Source: Wenzhouxiangella marina
Lineage (GTDB): Bacteria; Pseudomonadota; Gammaproteobacteria; Xanthomonadales; Wenzhouxiangellaceae
DNA length: 64,000 nt
Direction: 5' to 3'
Assembly: GCF_001187785.1 (NCBI RefSeq)
Contig: NZ_CP012154.1
Span: 676,501 to 740,500, forward strand
The notes below the pieces were generated by a model that made no database searches, had not been told where the DNA came from, and saw nothing but the letters and a program-made list of their open reading frames with translations. Shown here piece after piece: positions 47,167-56,136 of this stretch (positions are counted from its first letter, which is position 1; each line of letters opens with the position of its first letter). Position numbers and translations under genes: made by a program.

Positions 47167-49422
47167 TCAGCGATTTCGACCGCGTCGGCGGCGCGAAGTT
47201 GAGGCCGGTTCGAAGCAATCCGACAACTCGGTCGGATTCGAGCCGGCGATGAACGGGATGGCGCGCGCGTTCGGGCATTGCTCGTTGGCCAGGCGCGCCG
47301 TCGGCCAGTCGATCCAGAACCATTCCAGCGACTCGGGCCACTGACGATTCAGCTGACGCGAGGGCAGGGCGTTGAACACCTCGGCCCAGACCGGCAGTGC
47401 GGTGGCCGCGCCCGTCACGCCGGCCGGCGCGTTGTCATCGCGCCCGGTCCAGACCACGCCCAACCAGTCGCGAGTATAGCCGACGAACCAGGCATCCCGG
47501 CGGTCGTTGGTGGTGCCCGTCTTGCCGCGCACGCCCGGGTCGTCGTGCAACAGGGCCGGCAGGCTGCGGGCCGTGCCGTCGGTGACGGCGTGGCGCAGCG
47601 CGAAGTCGAGCAGGGCCAGGGCGCCGTCTTCGCGGATCGGACGCAGGCGCATCGGGTAACGGCCGATCTCGCGGCCCTCCGCATCGACCACCTGGGTGAT
47701 CGAGCGCAGTGGCGTGCTGTAGCCCTCGGCGGCGAGCGGCTGGTAGAGCTGCGCCACCTGAAGTGGCGTCAGGGAGAGCGCGCCGAGGAAGGCCGAGGGG
47801 TGGCGTGCCGGGCCGGGATCGACGCCGAGCTGTTCGAGCAGGCGAAACAGGCCGGGCAGGCCCAGTTCCATGCCCAGGCCGACCGTGGCCTGGTTGTAGG
47901 AGTGGGCGAGGGCATCCATCAGCGCCACTTCGCCATGGCTGGTGCCGTCGTAGTTGCTGGGCCGCCAGGGCTCGTCGCCCTCGATCGGCACCTCGATGGG
48001 CGCGTCCATGAGGGGCGTGACCAGGCTGTAGCGCTCGGGCTGGGCCAGGGCCTGCAGATAGACGAAGGGCTTGATGACCGAGCCGATCGAGCGGCGGGCG
48101 TCCAGTGCCCGATTGAAGCCGCGCCGCTCGGCCTGGCGATCGCCGACCAGGGCACGGACCTCGCCGCTGCTCGGTTCGACCAGGATGACCGCGCCCTGCA
48201 ATTCGCCCGGCTGGCGTTCGTGACGGCGCAGGGCGTCGGCCAGACCGCGCTCGGCGGCACGCTGCGCCGAGGGCGAGAGCGTGGTGAAGATCTTCAGGCC
48301 GGTGCCGCGCAGGTCCTCGTCGTGGTAGTCCTGGCGGAGCTGGCGGGCGACCAGTTCGAGAAAGGCGGCGTTGGGTCGCTGGCGTCGCTGGTCCGAGCGG
48401 GAGAGTTCGAGGCCGCGCTCGCGCAGCCGGTCATGCTCGGTCGGGCTGATCAGGCCGGTGTCGCGAAACTGGGCCAGTACCTGGTTGCGACGCGTCATGG
48501 CGCGTTCCGGATTGCGCACCGGGTGGTACCAGGACGCGCCTCGAACCATGCCGACGAGCAGGGCGATCTGCTCGGGCGCCAGGGACTGCACCGGCAGGCC
48601 GAAGTAGTACTCGCTGGCCCGTCCGAAGCCGTGGATGGCCTGGGCGCCGTCCTGACCGAGGTAGACCTCGTTGAGGTAGGCCTCCAGGATCTCGCCCTTG
48701 CTGAATCGCCGCTCGAGGCTGATTGCCATCACCGCCTCGTTGAACTTGCGCACTAGGCTGCGTTCGGGGCTCAGGAACAGGTTCTTGACCAGCTGCTGGG
48801 TGATGGTCGAGCCACCCTGCACCACGCCACCGCGGCGCAGATTGGCCCAGGCCGCGCGCAGCAGGCCCCGGGGATCGACGCCGTGGTGGTGGCGGAACTG
48901 CCGATCCTCGACTGCCTGGATGCCGGTGACGAGCAGGGGCGGAAAGTCGGCCAGGCGCACCAGACTGCGTTCGTCACTGCCGGTCGGCAGCAGCTCGCCG
49001 AGCTCGGCCGGTGGCAGGCGCACCAGGCTCAGGGATCGGCCGGCGGCATCGCTCAGGCCCTGGACGCGATCACCCTCGAAATCCACCCGGACTCGCTGGG
49101 CGGCCTGGGGCTGATCCGGAAAGGGGAAGGCCGGTGCATGCAGTTCGACGCGGCGGGCACTGCGGGCGAAGCGGCCGGGACGGGTGGGATCGCCCGAGCG
49201 CAGGCCGATGTGCTCCAGTTCCACGACCAGATCGGCGAGGTCGAGGGCCTGGCCGGCATAGAGCTCGAGTGGTCGTGCATAGACCCGGCTGTCCTGGGTC
49301 CACTGCCGATCGGCAAAGCGTCGGCCCGCCTCCCGGTCCAGCCACCAGACCCACGGGCCGAGCAGGCCGAGGCCGAGGCCGAGCAGGAAGAGCAGGCTAT
49401 GGAAAAGCAGGCGACGCAGCAC
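47167..49422 (-). CDS. mrcB: bifunctional penicillin-binding protein 1B
   Basis: A 751-residue class A PBP that polymerises and cross-links peptidoglycan. An N-terminal membrane helix (LLFHSLLFLLGLGLGLLGPWVWW) is followed by a UvrB-like (UB2H) domain. The glycosyltransferase domain has VEDRQFRHHHGVDPRGLLRA and GGSTITQQLVKNLFL. The transpeptidase domain has the active Ser in RSIGSVIKPF, SYN in AHSYNQATVG and KTGTTNDRRDAWF. I chose the GTG at 49422; the frame is open upstream to 49596 but runs into the divergent promoter region. It is divergent from the large glycosyltransferase gene. Confidence 0.93.
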   Translation of the reverse strand: MLRRLLFHSLLFLLGLGLGLLGPWVWWLDREAGRRFADRQWTQDSRVYARPLELYAGQALDLADLVVELEHIGLRSGDPTRPGRFARSARRVELHAPAFPFPDQPQAAQRVRVDFEGDRVQGLSDAAGRSLSLVRLPPAELGELLPTGSDERSLVRLADFPPLLVTGIQAVEDRQFRHHHGVDPRGLLRAAWANLRRGGVVQGGSTITQQLVKNLFLSPERSLVRKFNEAVMAISLERRFSKGEILEAYLNEVYLGQDGAQAIHGFGRASEYYFGLPVQSLAPEQIALLVGMVRGASWYHPVRNPERAMTRRNQVLAQFRDTGLISPTEHDRLRERGLELSRSDQRRQRPNAAFLELVARQLRQDYHDEDLRGTGLKIFTTLSPSAQRAAERGLADALRRHERQPGELQGAVILVEPSSGEVRALVGDRQAERRGFNRALDARRSIGSVIKPFVYLQALAQPERYSLVTPLMDAPIEVPIEGDEPWRPSNYDGTSHGEVALMDALAHSYNQATVGLGMELGLPGLFRLLEQLGVDPGPARHPSAFLGALSLTPLQVAQLYQPLAAEGYSTPLRSITQVVDAEGREIGRYPMRLRPIREDGALALLDFALRHAVTDGTARSLPALLHDDPGVRGKTGTTNDRRDAWFVGYTRDWLGVVWTGRDDNAPAGVTGAATALPVWAEVFNALPSRQLNRQWPESLEWFWIDWPTARLANEQCPNARAIPFIAGSNPTELSDCFEPASTSRRRRGRNR

Positions 49423-49467
49423 GCAGAGCAGTGTACCCGCTCCTCGGTCCGGCGGGTGCGCCAGCGG

Positions 49468-49473
49468 TATAAT
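49468..49473 (+). promoter_or_regulatory. perfect sigma-70 -10 box for the large glycosyltransferase gene
   Basis: TATAAT with no good -35 at 16-18 bp (nearest TCGGTC). It lies 46 bp from the chosen PBP1b start and 104 bp before the chosen glycosyltransferase start. Its 3' end coincides with the first ATG of the upstream frame (49472), so that ATG cannot be the start if this promoter is used. Confidence 0.5.
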
Positions 49474-49576
49474 GCGCGGTTCGTTCCAGCCGTCCAGGGC
49501 GCGTCGCGTCCGGATGGTTTCGGGTGCCAGCCGTATTACGTCCAAGCCGGAGCTCATCGCCGAGCACGCCATCCTC

Positions 49577-52500
49577 ATGACTTCGAGCGCCCGCACCGAA
49601 TCCCTGTCTCATCAGTCGTCCGAGCTGCGCGTCGTCTGTCGCGCCGATGGCCGTGGGCGGATCGATCCGAGCTGGCTGGCCCGCCTGCGCGAGGCCCTGC
49701 CCGGCGCGCGGCTCATGGCCGCAGCTTCCCTGGCCGAAACGCATGGCTTGGAGGCGATCGACGCGGACCCTCGAGAGGTGGATGCGCTCTGGCACTGGCT
49801 CGGGGAGCAGGCGCCGGGAGAGGCCACGCTGGTCCTCGACAACGGCATCGACTGGCCCGCGAACCTCGCCGAGCGCCTCGAGGCCTGGCAAGCGGCCGGT
49901 CCGGGGGCGCTGCTGCGCATGCTGGCCGGCAACTATCACGATGAGCTCAACCCGCTGGCCGGTCTGTCGGGACTGGGCAAGGACAGCGATCCGCACAGCC
50001 TGCTGATGGCCGCCGGCACCGGTCTGCCCAGTCCCTGTCGAATGGTGGCAGGCGCGCAGCTGTTCCTCGTTCATCGTCCGGACCGGGATCGTCCCGTGGC
50101 GGAGCTGGTCGATGATCTGTTCCTGCATGACCCGGCGCGCGCCCTGAATGCGGGTCAGCTGAAGCGTCCCCAATCGGCCGCCGCCTTCGGTCAGCTGCGA
50201 GCGCGTTTGAGCGCTTTGCTGGCTGCGGGCGTGGATCGGATTTCCGAGTTCCATCAAGTCGAGGGTAGCGATCGGGCAGCGCCGCTGACTCTGCACATCA
50301 CGCACGCCTGGGGCGGCGGCATCGCTCGCTGGATTGCCGACCAGTGCCAGGGCGACCCCGCCGGTCGTCATCTGATCCTCAGCGCGGGCGGACGCCAGGA
50401 CGGGCGGGAGCACGGTCAGCGCCTACGCCTTCATTCGGGGCTGGCCGGCCAGGCGCCGCTGGCCGAATGGCCGCTGCTCGAGCCGATTGCCGACACGGCG
50501 ATCTCGCATCCGGCCTACGCCGAGCTTCTCGGGCAGATCATCGAGCGCTATGGCATCGGGCGCATCATCGTCTCCTCCCTGATCGGCCACAGCCTGGATG
50601 CGCTGCGCACCGGCCTGCCCACGCTCTGCGTCCTGCATGATTTCTATCCGGCCAGCCCGCTGCTGCATCAGGATCCCCTGGAGAGCCTGGCTGCGGACGG
50701 TCGCCTCGATCTGGGTCCGGCCCTGAGCGCCCAGGCCGGGAGGCTGATGTTCGAGCATGCCGATGCCGACCACTGGCATGTGCTCGGCGCGGCCTGGGCC
50801 GAGGCCGTGGTCGAGCAGGCGGTCCGGCTGATCGCACCGACCCGTCACGTGGCCGATCGCTGGCAGCGCCTGTTCCAGAATCGGCTGCCGGAGATCGCCG
50901 TGCGGCCGCATGGTTTCGATGCGCCGCCATCCTGGTCCGGCGGGCTTGCCCGCAAGGAGTCTGTCGAAGGGCCGCTGCGCCTGGTCGTGGTTGGGCGCAT
51001 CAGCCAGGGCAAGGGCCTGGGCCTGCTCGAGCGAAGCCTGGATGCACTGCGTGCCCATTGCCGCTTGACCCTGCTGGGCGCCGGTCGCGAGGCCTATCGC
51101 CTGTTCGGCAGCCCGGGCGTGGACATCTTGCTCGACTACGAGGCCGAGGAGTTACCGGCGCTGCTGTCGACGCTCGAGGCGGACGCCGTGCTGCTGCTGT
51201 CCACCGTGCCCGAGACCTGGAACTACGTGCTCTCCGAAGCGCGCGCGCTCGGAATCACCCCCATGGCCACCCGCCTGGGCAGCTTTGCCGAGCGCATCCG
51301 GGACGGCGTCGATGGCGTCTTGTTCGATCCCGATCCCGAGGCGCTGGTCGAGGCCGTGATCCAATGGAAAGGCCGCGCCGAGGCCTTGCGGTCGCTCGCC
51401 GCTCAGGCGCTGGCCGAACCCGGCCTGGCCGAGGCGGCGCAGGCCTACCGCGAGCTCCTTCCCGAGCGCTCGACGACGCCGTCCTGGACGCCGGTTCGTG
51501 GTCTGGCACAGAGCGCCCTGGGCCTGGAGAGCGAAGCGCATCGTCAGGCCGAGTCCAAGCGGGCCGAGCTGGCCGTGCTCGTGGACGCACAACGCGAGGA
51601 ACTGACCCGGCGGGCGGACTGGGCGCGGCGCGCCGAGCGCCTGAGCGAGGAGCGTACGGCCTGGGCGCGTTCGCTGGACGCCCAGTTGTCGGCCGAGCGT
51701 GCCGAACACGAACGGTCCCGCCAGCGCATGGAGCGCGAACGCGAACGCCTGGAAATGACGCTGGAGGCGACCCGCGCCGAGCTGTTTGCCCGCGATCGCC
51801 GGGTCGCCGAGCTGGTGTCCGAGTTGCGCGAGACCCAGGACCAGCTTGCAGCGCGTGATACGCATATTCGTCTGATGAGCGAGAGCTGGTCCTGGCGCCT
51901 GACCCGGCCGCTGCGCTTCGGGACTCGGCTGCTCCGGTCCGCTCGGACCGAGCAGCTCTGGAATCCCCTGCGCTGGCCTGGCCTGGCCGGACGTCTGCTG
52001 GCCAGCCTGCGTGGCGAAGGCTGGCGCGGGACCCTGCTGGCCCTCTACCGCTCGCCGGTGGAGACTGGGGCGGGGGCGTCGGAGGAGTCTTCGACCGAGC
52101 CCCTGCCGCCGGTCGAGGCGCCGGTGCCGCGGCTCGAGCCCCTCGAACTGCCGAGCTCCGATGCGCCGATCGCCAGCATCGTGATTCCCGTCTACAACAA
52201 GGTCGAGCTGACGGCGGCCTGCCTGCATTCGCTGGCCGAACATGCCGCTGCCACGCCCTTCGAAGTGCTGGTCGTCGATGACTGCTCCGGTGACGGTACC
52301 GCCGATTTCCTCGCGGCCTGCGAAGGGCTCCGCGTGCTCAGGAACACGAAGAACGCCGGCTTCATCGACAGCTGCAATCGAGGCGCCGAGGCGGCCCGGG
52401 GCGAGTTTCTGGTCTTTCTGAACAACGACACCACCGTGTCCGAAGGCTGGCTCGAGGCCCTGCTCGAGCCGCTCGAGAACGATCCCGATGCAGGCATCGT

Positions 52501-54076
52501 CGGTGCTCGCATGGTCTACCCCGATGGCCGATTGCAGGAGGCCGGCGGCATCATCTTCAACGATGCCAGCGGCTGGAACTACGGCAAGTTCGACGATCCG
52601 TCCGCGCCGCAGTACGGTTTCCTCAGCGAGGCGGACTACGTCTCGGGCGCCTGCCTGGCCCTGCGTCGGGAGGATTTCCAGCGCCTGGGCGGCTTCGATA
52701 CGCGTTTTCGACCGGCCTACTACGAAGACACGGACCTGTGCTTTCAGATGCGCCAGGCCGGCAAGAAGGTGCTGGTCCAGCCCGCCTGCACGATCGTCCA
52801 TCATGAGGGCGCCACCTCGGGCACGGACGAGCGCAGCGGGGCCAAGAAGTATCAGGCGATCAATCGCGAGCGCTTCGCCGAAAAATGGCGCGAGGTGCTG
52901 ACTGGGCATCCGCCGCCGGAACCGGATCACGATCGCGTCGATCCCGTGCGGCATCTACGCTACCGCCGCTATCGGCGCCGCGCCCTGGTCATCGACGCCA
53001 CCACGCCTCGCCCCGACCACGATTCGGGTTCCGTGCGCATTCGGGCCGTGCTGGATCTGCTTGGTGCCCGCGGCTACCAGGTCAGCTTCATGGCCGAGAA
53101 TCGCCTCTACGTCGAGGGCTACACGGACCAGCTCACCCAGGCCGGCATCGAGGTCCTGCACGCGCCGGCCGTCCCGACCCTGGAGCCCTGGCTGGCGGAG
53201 CAGGGTCGCGACCTCGACCTGATCCTCGTCAGCCGCCACTACGTGCTCGCGCCGCTGCTGGTGATGCTCCGGCAGCATGCGCCCCAGGCCCGGCTGGTCT
53301 TCGACACGGTCGATCTTCACTACCTGCGCGAGCAGCGCGAGGCCGAGCTCACGGGCGATGAGGTCGTCGCCGAACAGGCCCGCCGGACCCGGGAGCAGGA
53401 ACTGCGTCTGATCGCCCAGGCCGACATCAGCCTGGTGGTCAGCCCCGTCGAGCAGGCCCTGCTGGCCGAGGAGCTGCCCGGGGCGGACGTGCGCATCCTG
53501 TCCAATATCCACGAGGTGCACGGCCCGGGCCCGGCCTGGTCCGAGCGCGCCGGCCTGTTGTTCGTCGGCGGCTTCCAGCACCAGCCCAATGTCGATGCCG
53601 TGCGCTGGCTGGCGGCGGAGATCTTCCCCAGGATTCGAGCGGCCCTGCCGGAGGTCGAGCTGCATCTGGTCGGTTCACAGATGCCGGAGTCCGTCGAGCG
53701 GCTCGGTGAACAGCCGGGGATTCGCGTGCACGGCTTCGTCGCGGACCTGGACCCGATGCTGGCGCGTGCCCGCATCTCCCTGGCACCGCTGCGCTACGGG
53801 GCCGGGGTCAAGGGCAAGGTCAATCAGGCCATGAGCCATGGCCTGCCGGTGGTCGCCACGACCTGTGCCGGCGAAGGCATGTTCCTGGAACATGGCCGGG
53901 ACGTGCTGCTGGCCGACGGTGCCGAGCAGTTTGCCGACGAAGTCGTCCGCCTCTATCGGGACGAAGCGCTCTGGAATCGCCTGGCCCAGGGCGGCCTGGC
54001 CAATGTCGAGCGGCACTTTTCGCGGCAGGCGGCCGACCTGGTGCTGGCCGGACTGGAATCCTCGGAGCGAGACTGA
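49577..54076 (+). CDS. three-domain glycosyltransferase (GT4 - coiled coil - GT2 - GT4)
   Basis: A 1499-residue protein. After a ~200-residue N-terminal part of unknown fold comes a GT4-type transferase (about 230-640) with LTLHITHAWGGGIARW, RLVVVGRISQGKGLGLLERS and STVPETWNYVLSEARALG. A Glu/Arg-rich coiled coil (about 660-770) follows. Then a GT2 domain (about 850-1110) with IASIVIPVYNKVELT, DDCSGDGTADF, LNNDT and SGACLALRREDF, and a second GT4 domain (about 1130-1490) with VIDATTPRPDHDSGSVR, FVGGFQHQPNVDAVRWL and YGAGVKGKVNQAMSHGLPVV. The build suits synthesis of a surface polysaccharide with several linkages. An ATG at 49514 is also possible. Confidence 0.88.
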   Translation: MTSSARTESLSHQSSELRVVCRADGRGRIDPSWLARLREALPGARLMAAASLAETHGLEAIDADPREVDALWHWLGEQAPGEATLVLDNGIDWPANLAERLEAWQAAGPGALLRMLAGNYHDELNPLAGLSGLGKDSDPHSLLMAAGTGLPSPCRMVAGAQLFLVHRPDRDRPVAELVDDLFLHDPARALNAGQLKRPQSAAAFGQLRARLSALLAAGVDRISEFHQVEGSDRAAPLTLHITHAWGGGIARWIADQCQGDPAGRHLILSAGGRQDGREHGQRLRLHSGLAGQAPLAEWPLLEPIADTAISHPAYAELLGQIIERYGIGRIIVSSLIGHSLDALRTGLPTLCVLHDFYPASPLLHQDPLESLAADGRLDLGPALSAQAGRLMFEHADADHWHVLGAAWAEAVVEQAVRLIAPTRHVADRWQRLFQNRLPEIAVRPHGFDAPPSWSGGLARKESVEGPLRLVVVGRISQGKGLGLLERSLDALRAHCRLTLLGAGREAYRLFGSPGVDILLDYEAEELPALLSTLEADAVLLLSTVPETWNYVLSEARALGITPMATRLGSFAERIRDGVDGVLFDPDPEALVEAVIQWKGRAEALRSLAAQALAEPGLAEAAQAYRELLPERSTTPSWTPVRGLAQSALGLESEAHRQAESKRAELAVLVDAQREELTRRADWARRAERLSEERTAWARSLDAQLSAERAEHERSRQRMERERERLEMTLEATRAELFARDRRVAELVSELRETQDQLAARDTHIRLMSESWSWRLTRPLRFGTRLLRSARTEQLWNPLRWPGLAGRLLASLRGEGWRGTLLALYRSPVETGAGASEESSTEPLPPVEAPVPRLEPLELPSSDAPIASIVIPVYNKVELTAACLHSLAEHAAATPFEVLVVDDCSGDGTADFLAACEGLRVLRNTKNAGFIDSCNRGAEAARGEFLVFLNNDTTVSEGWLEALLEPLENDPDAGIVGARMVYPDGRLQEAGGIIFNDASGWNYGKFDDPSAPQYGFLSEADYVSGACLALRREDFQRLGGFDTRFRPAYYEDTDLCFQMRQAGKKVLVQPACTIVHHEGATSGTDERSGAKKYQAINRERFAEKWREVLTGHPPPEPDHDRVDPVRHLRYRRYRRRALVIDATTPRPDHDSGSVRIRAVLDLLGARGYQVSFMAENRLYVEGYTDQLTQAGIEVLHAPAVPTLEPWLAEQGRDLDLILVSRHYVLAPLLVMLRQHAPQARLVFDTVDLHYLREQREAELTGDEVVAEQARRTREQELRLIAQADISLVVSPVEQALLAEELPGADVRILSNIHEVHGPGPAWSERAGLLFVGGFQHQPNVDAVRWLAAEIFPRIRAALPEVELHLVGSQMPESVERLGEQPGIRVHGFVADLDPMLARARISLAPLRYGAGVKGKVNQAMSHGLPVVATTCAGEGMFLEHGRDVLLADGAEQFADEVVRLYRDEALWNRLAQGGLANVERHFSRQAADLVLAGLESSERD

Positions 54077-54095
54077 GCGCCCGCCTCAGCCGGGC

Positions 54096-54971
54096 TCAGG
54101 GCAGGGGCCGGGTGGTCCAGCCGTCGCGCAGGCCGCCGAGCATCGCTTTCAGATGCGCCCGGCGCGGGGCGATCAGCGCGAACAGGCCCAGCTTGCCCAG
54201 GGCACGCAGGGCATCCTGAACGACCCAGGCCCGCGGCGCCCCGCTGCGATAGAGAAAGACCCGATTCCGCATCATCGTGTAGAGCCGCTCGGGCGCGTGG
54301 CGTCGATAGGCGATGAAGCCGAACAGGCGTTCGCGCTCGCCGATCCGGTGCGCGAGCACCGCCTCATGACAGCCCAGGATGGCGTAGCCCTTGCGGCGTG
54401 CACGGAAGCACCACTCCAGGTCGATGTTGTCGATGAACCAGGCTTCCCGCATCGGGCCGATGTCGGTCCAGTAATCGAGGTCGAGCAGGCTGCCCGAGGT
54501 GATCAGGAAGTCGCAGTCGACGCTGCCGTGCTCGCCGTCGAGGCGCTGGTTGAAAGGCAGTCGGAATCGGATGAAGGGCGCCGGATGGCGATCGTCGTGA
54601 TCGCGAACGCGGGCGCCGATGGCGGCGACGCGACGGCCGGCCTGTCGCTGCCGGTCGAGCTCCCGCGCCAGGGTCCCGACGAAGTCCGCCTCGATCCGGC
54701 TGTCCTGATCGAGCAGCAGGGCACGTCGAACACCGGCCCGACGCAGTCCTTCGATGCCGCGGTTCAGGGCGGCGGCCACCCCGAGGTTGGCGCCGGCGCG
54801 GTCGATCTCGACTCCGGCCCGGCCCTCGAGCTCGAAGTCGTCGCCGGGACCGTTGTCGACCACGATGACCCGTTCGACCTGCTGAGAAACCGTGTCGATC
54901 AGCGACCGAAGCCGGTCGAGATCGGGGTGGAAGGCGACGATCACCGCGCCCGTGTCGGCCGCCGTGCTCAC
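54096..54971 (-). CDS. GT2 family glycosyltransferase, rhamnosyltransferase-like
   Basis: A 291-residue GT-A transferase. It has VIVAFHPDLDRLRSLI, VIVVDNGPGDD, NLGVAAALNRGIE, the DxD-type LLDQDS and MREAWFIDNIDLEWCFRARRKGY, which are typical of RfbF/WchF-like rhamnosyltransferases. The acceptor is unknown. The GTG start overlaps the stop of the upstream GT2 gene (GTGA), so the two are co-translated. It converges with the large glycosyltransferase gene, 19 bp apart. Confidence 0.88.
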   Translation of the reverse strand: MSTAADTGAVIVAFHPDLDRLRSLIDTVSQQVERVIVVDNGPGDDFELEGRAGVEIDRAGANLGVAAALNRGIEGLRRAGVRRALLLDQDSRIEADFVGTLARELDRQRQAGRRVAAIGARVRDHDDRHPAPFIRFRLPFNQRLDGEHGSVDCDFLITSGSLLDLDYWTDIGPMREAWFIDNIDLEWCFRARRKGYAILGCHEAVLAHRIGERERLFGFIAYRRHAPERLYTMMRNRVFLYRSGAPRAWVVQDALRALGKLGLFALIAPRRAHLKAMLGGLRDGWTTRPLP

Positions 54972-56056
54972 GTGGACGGGCTGCGTTCGCGGTCGATCGG
55001 CCGATGCGGGCGCAGCAGGATGGGCAGCAGGCGCAGGCTGCCGAGGCGGCGGAGGCGGCGGGTCTGCCGGCGTTTGGCCGGCAGCGCTCGAAGGCCGGCG
55101 CGAAGGGCCGGCCAGTACCAGCGGGCGATCACGCCCTGGCGCCAGGTCGGAGCCGGTGCCGACGCCGACGCGTTGCCGCTACTGGCCTCGTCGGAGCGTT
55201 TCGAAGGTGCGCTGTTCGGACTGATCCAGCGCCAGAGCCGGAAGAAGATCGCCCAGCCGAAGTGGCGCAGCAGGCGCAGGCCGAAGAACAAGGACCAGAC
55301 CAGGAACAGGCCGAAGGGCAGGTTCTTGCCCGCCACCCACAGCGTGTTCCGCCAGGAGCGCGTGATGACCTCGAGGCTGGCATTGTCGGTCGAGGCGCCG
55401 CGCTTGTGATAGATGATGGCATCGGCGATGTACAGGCAGCGGTGGCCGGCCACCTGGGCTCGCAGGTCGAGATCCACGTCTTCGAAGACCAGAAAGAAAT
55501 CCTCGTCGAACAGGCCGATGTCCTCGAACAGGCTGCGGCGGTAGATGGCCGCGCCGGCACAGGCGCCGAACACCCAGGCGTCGTCGGTCACGCTGTCGGC
55601 GTCTTCGCCGGCCGACAGGTTGTAACCGGCCCCGGCCCGCAGTGAAAAGCCATCGCCGGCCGAGTCGACGGCATGCGGCGGGTCGTAGAGCAGCATGCGC
55701 GAGGCACCCATGCTGGCTTCGGGCTGCGATTGCATGCCGGCGACCAGGGCCTCGAGCCAGCCGGGGTCGGCGCGAGTGTCGTTGTTGAGCAGCACGACGT
55801 AGGGTGATTCGGTGGCGCGGATGCCTTCGTTGACTGCGGCGGAAAAACCGCCGTTGTCCCCGCGGGCGATCACCTGCACCCAGGGATAGTCCCGCGCAAG
55901 CAGGGTCAGGGAATCGTCACTGGAGCCATTGTCGACCAGCACGGTCACGAAGTCGCGGAAGCGCTGTCGCGCAAGCGATTCGAGGCACTCGGGCAGGTGG
56001 TGGGCGCCGTTCCAGTTGGGGATGACGACGCTGACCGCGGGGACGGGCGATTGCAT
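54968..56056 (-). CDS. GT2 family glycosyltransferase with membrane-associated C-terminus
   Basis: A 362-residue GT2 enzyme. The catalytic part (1-250) shows VSVVIPNWNGAHHLPECL, VLVDNGSSDDSL, GDNGGFSAAVNEGI, the DxD-type LLNNDT and EDVDLDLRAQVAG. A hydrophobic segment follows (PFGLFLVWSLFFGLRLLRHFGWAIFF), suggesting membrane association, then a long basic tail. The arrangement resembles WcaA/WbbL-type surface-sugar transferases. It is the first gene of a two-gene unit with the rhamnosyltransferase-like gene. Confidence 0.88.
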   Translation of the reverse strand: MQSPVPAVSVVIPNWNGAHHLPECLESLARQRFRDFVTVLVDNGSSDDSLTLLARDYPWVQVIARGDNGGFSAAVNEGIRATESPYVVLLNNDTRADPGWLEALVAGMQSQPEASMGASRMLLYDPPHAVDSAGDGFSLRAGAGYNLSAGEDADSVTDDAWVFGACAGAAIYRRSLFEDIGLFDEDFFLVFEDVDLDLRAQVAGHRCLYIADAIIYHKRGASTDNASLEVITRSWRNTLWVAGKNLPFGLFLVWSLFFGLRLLRHFGWAIFFRLWRWISPNSAPSKRSDEASSGNASASAPAPTWRQGVIARWYWPALRAGLRALPAKRRQTRRLRRLGSLRLLPILLRPHRPIDRERSPST

Positions 56057-56136
56057 CGGTGTAGTTTACCCCAGCACGTCGATCGGTCTGCCTGTCGCAG
56101 GCTTCGATTAGGGGCATGAAGCCAGTATGTGGATCA

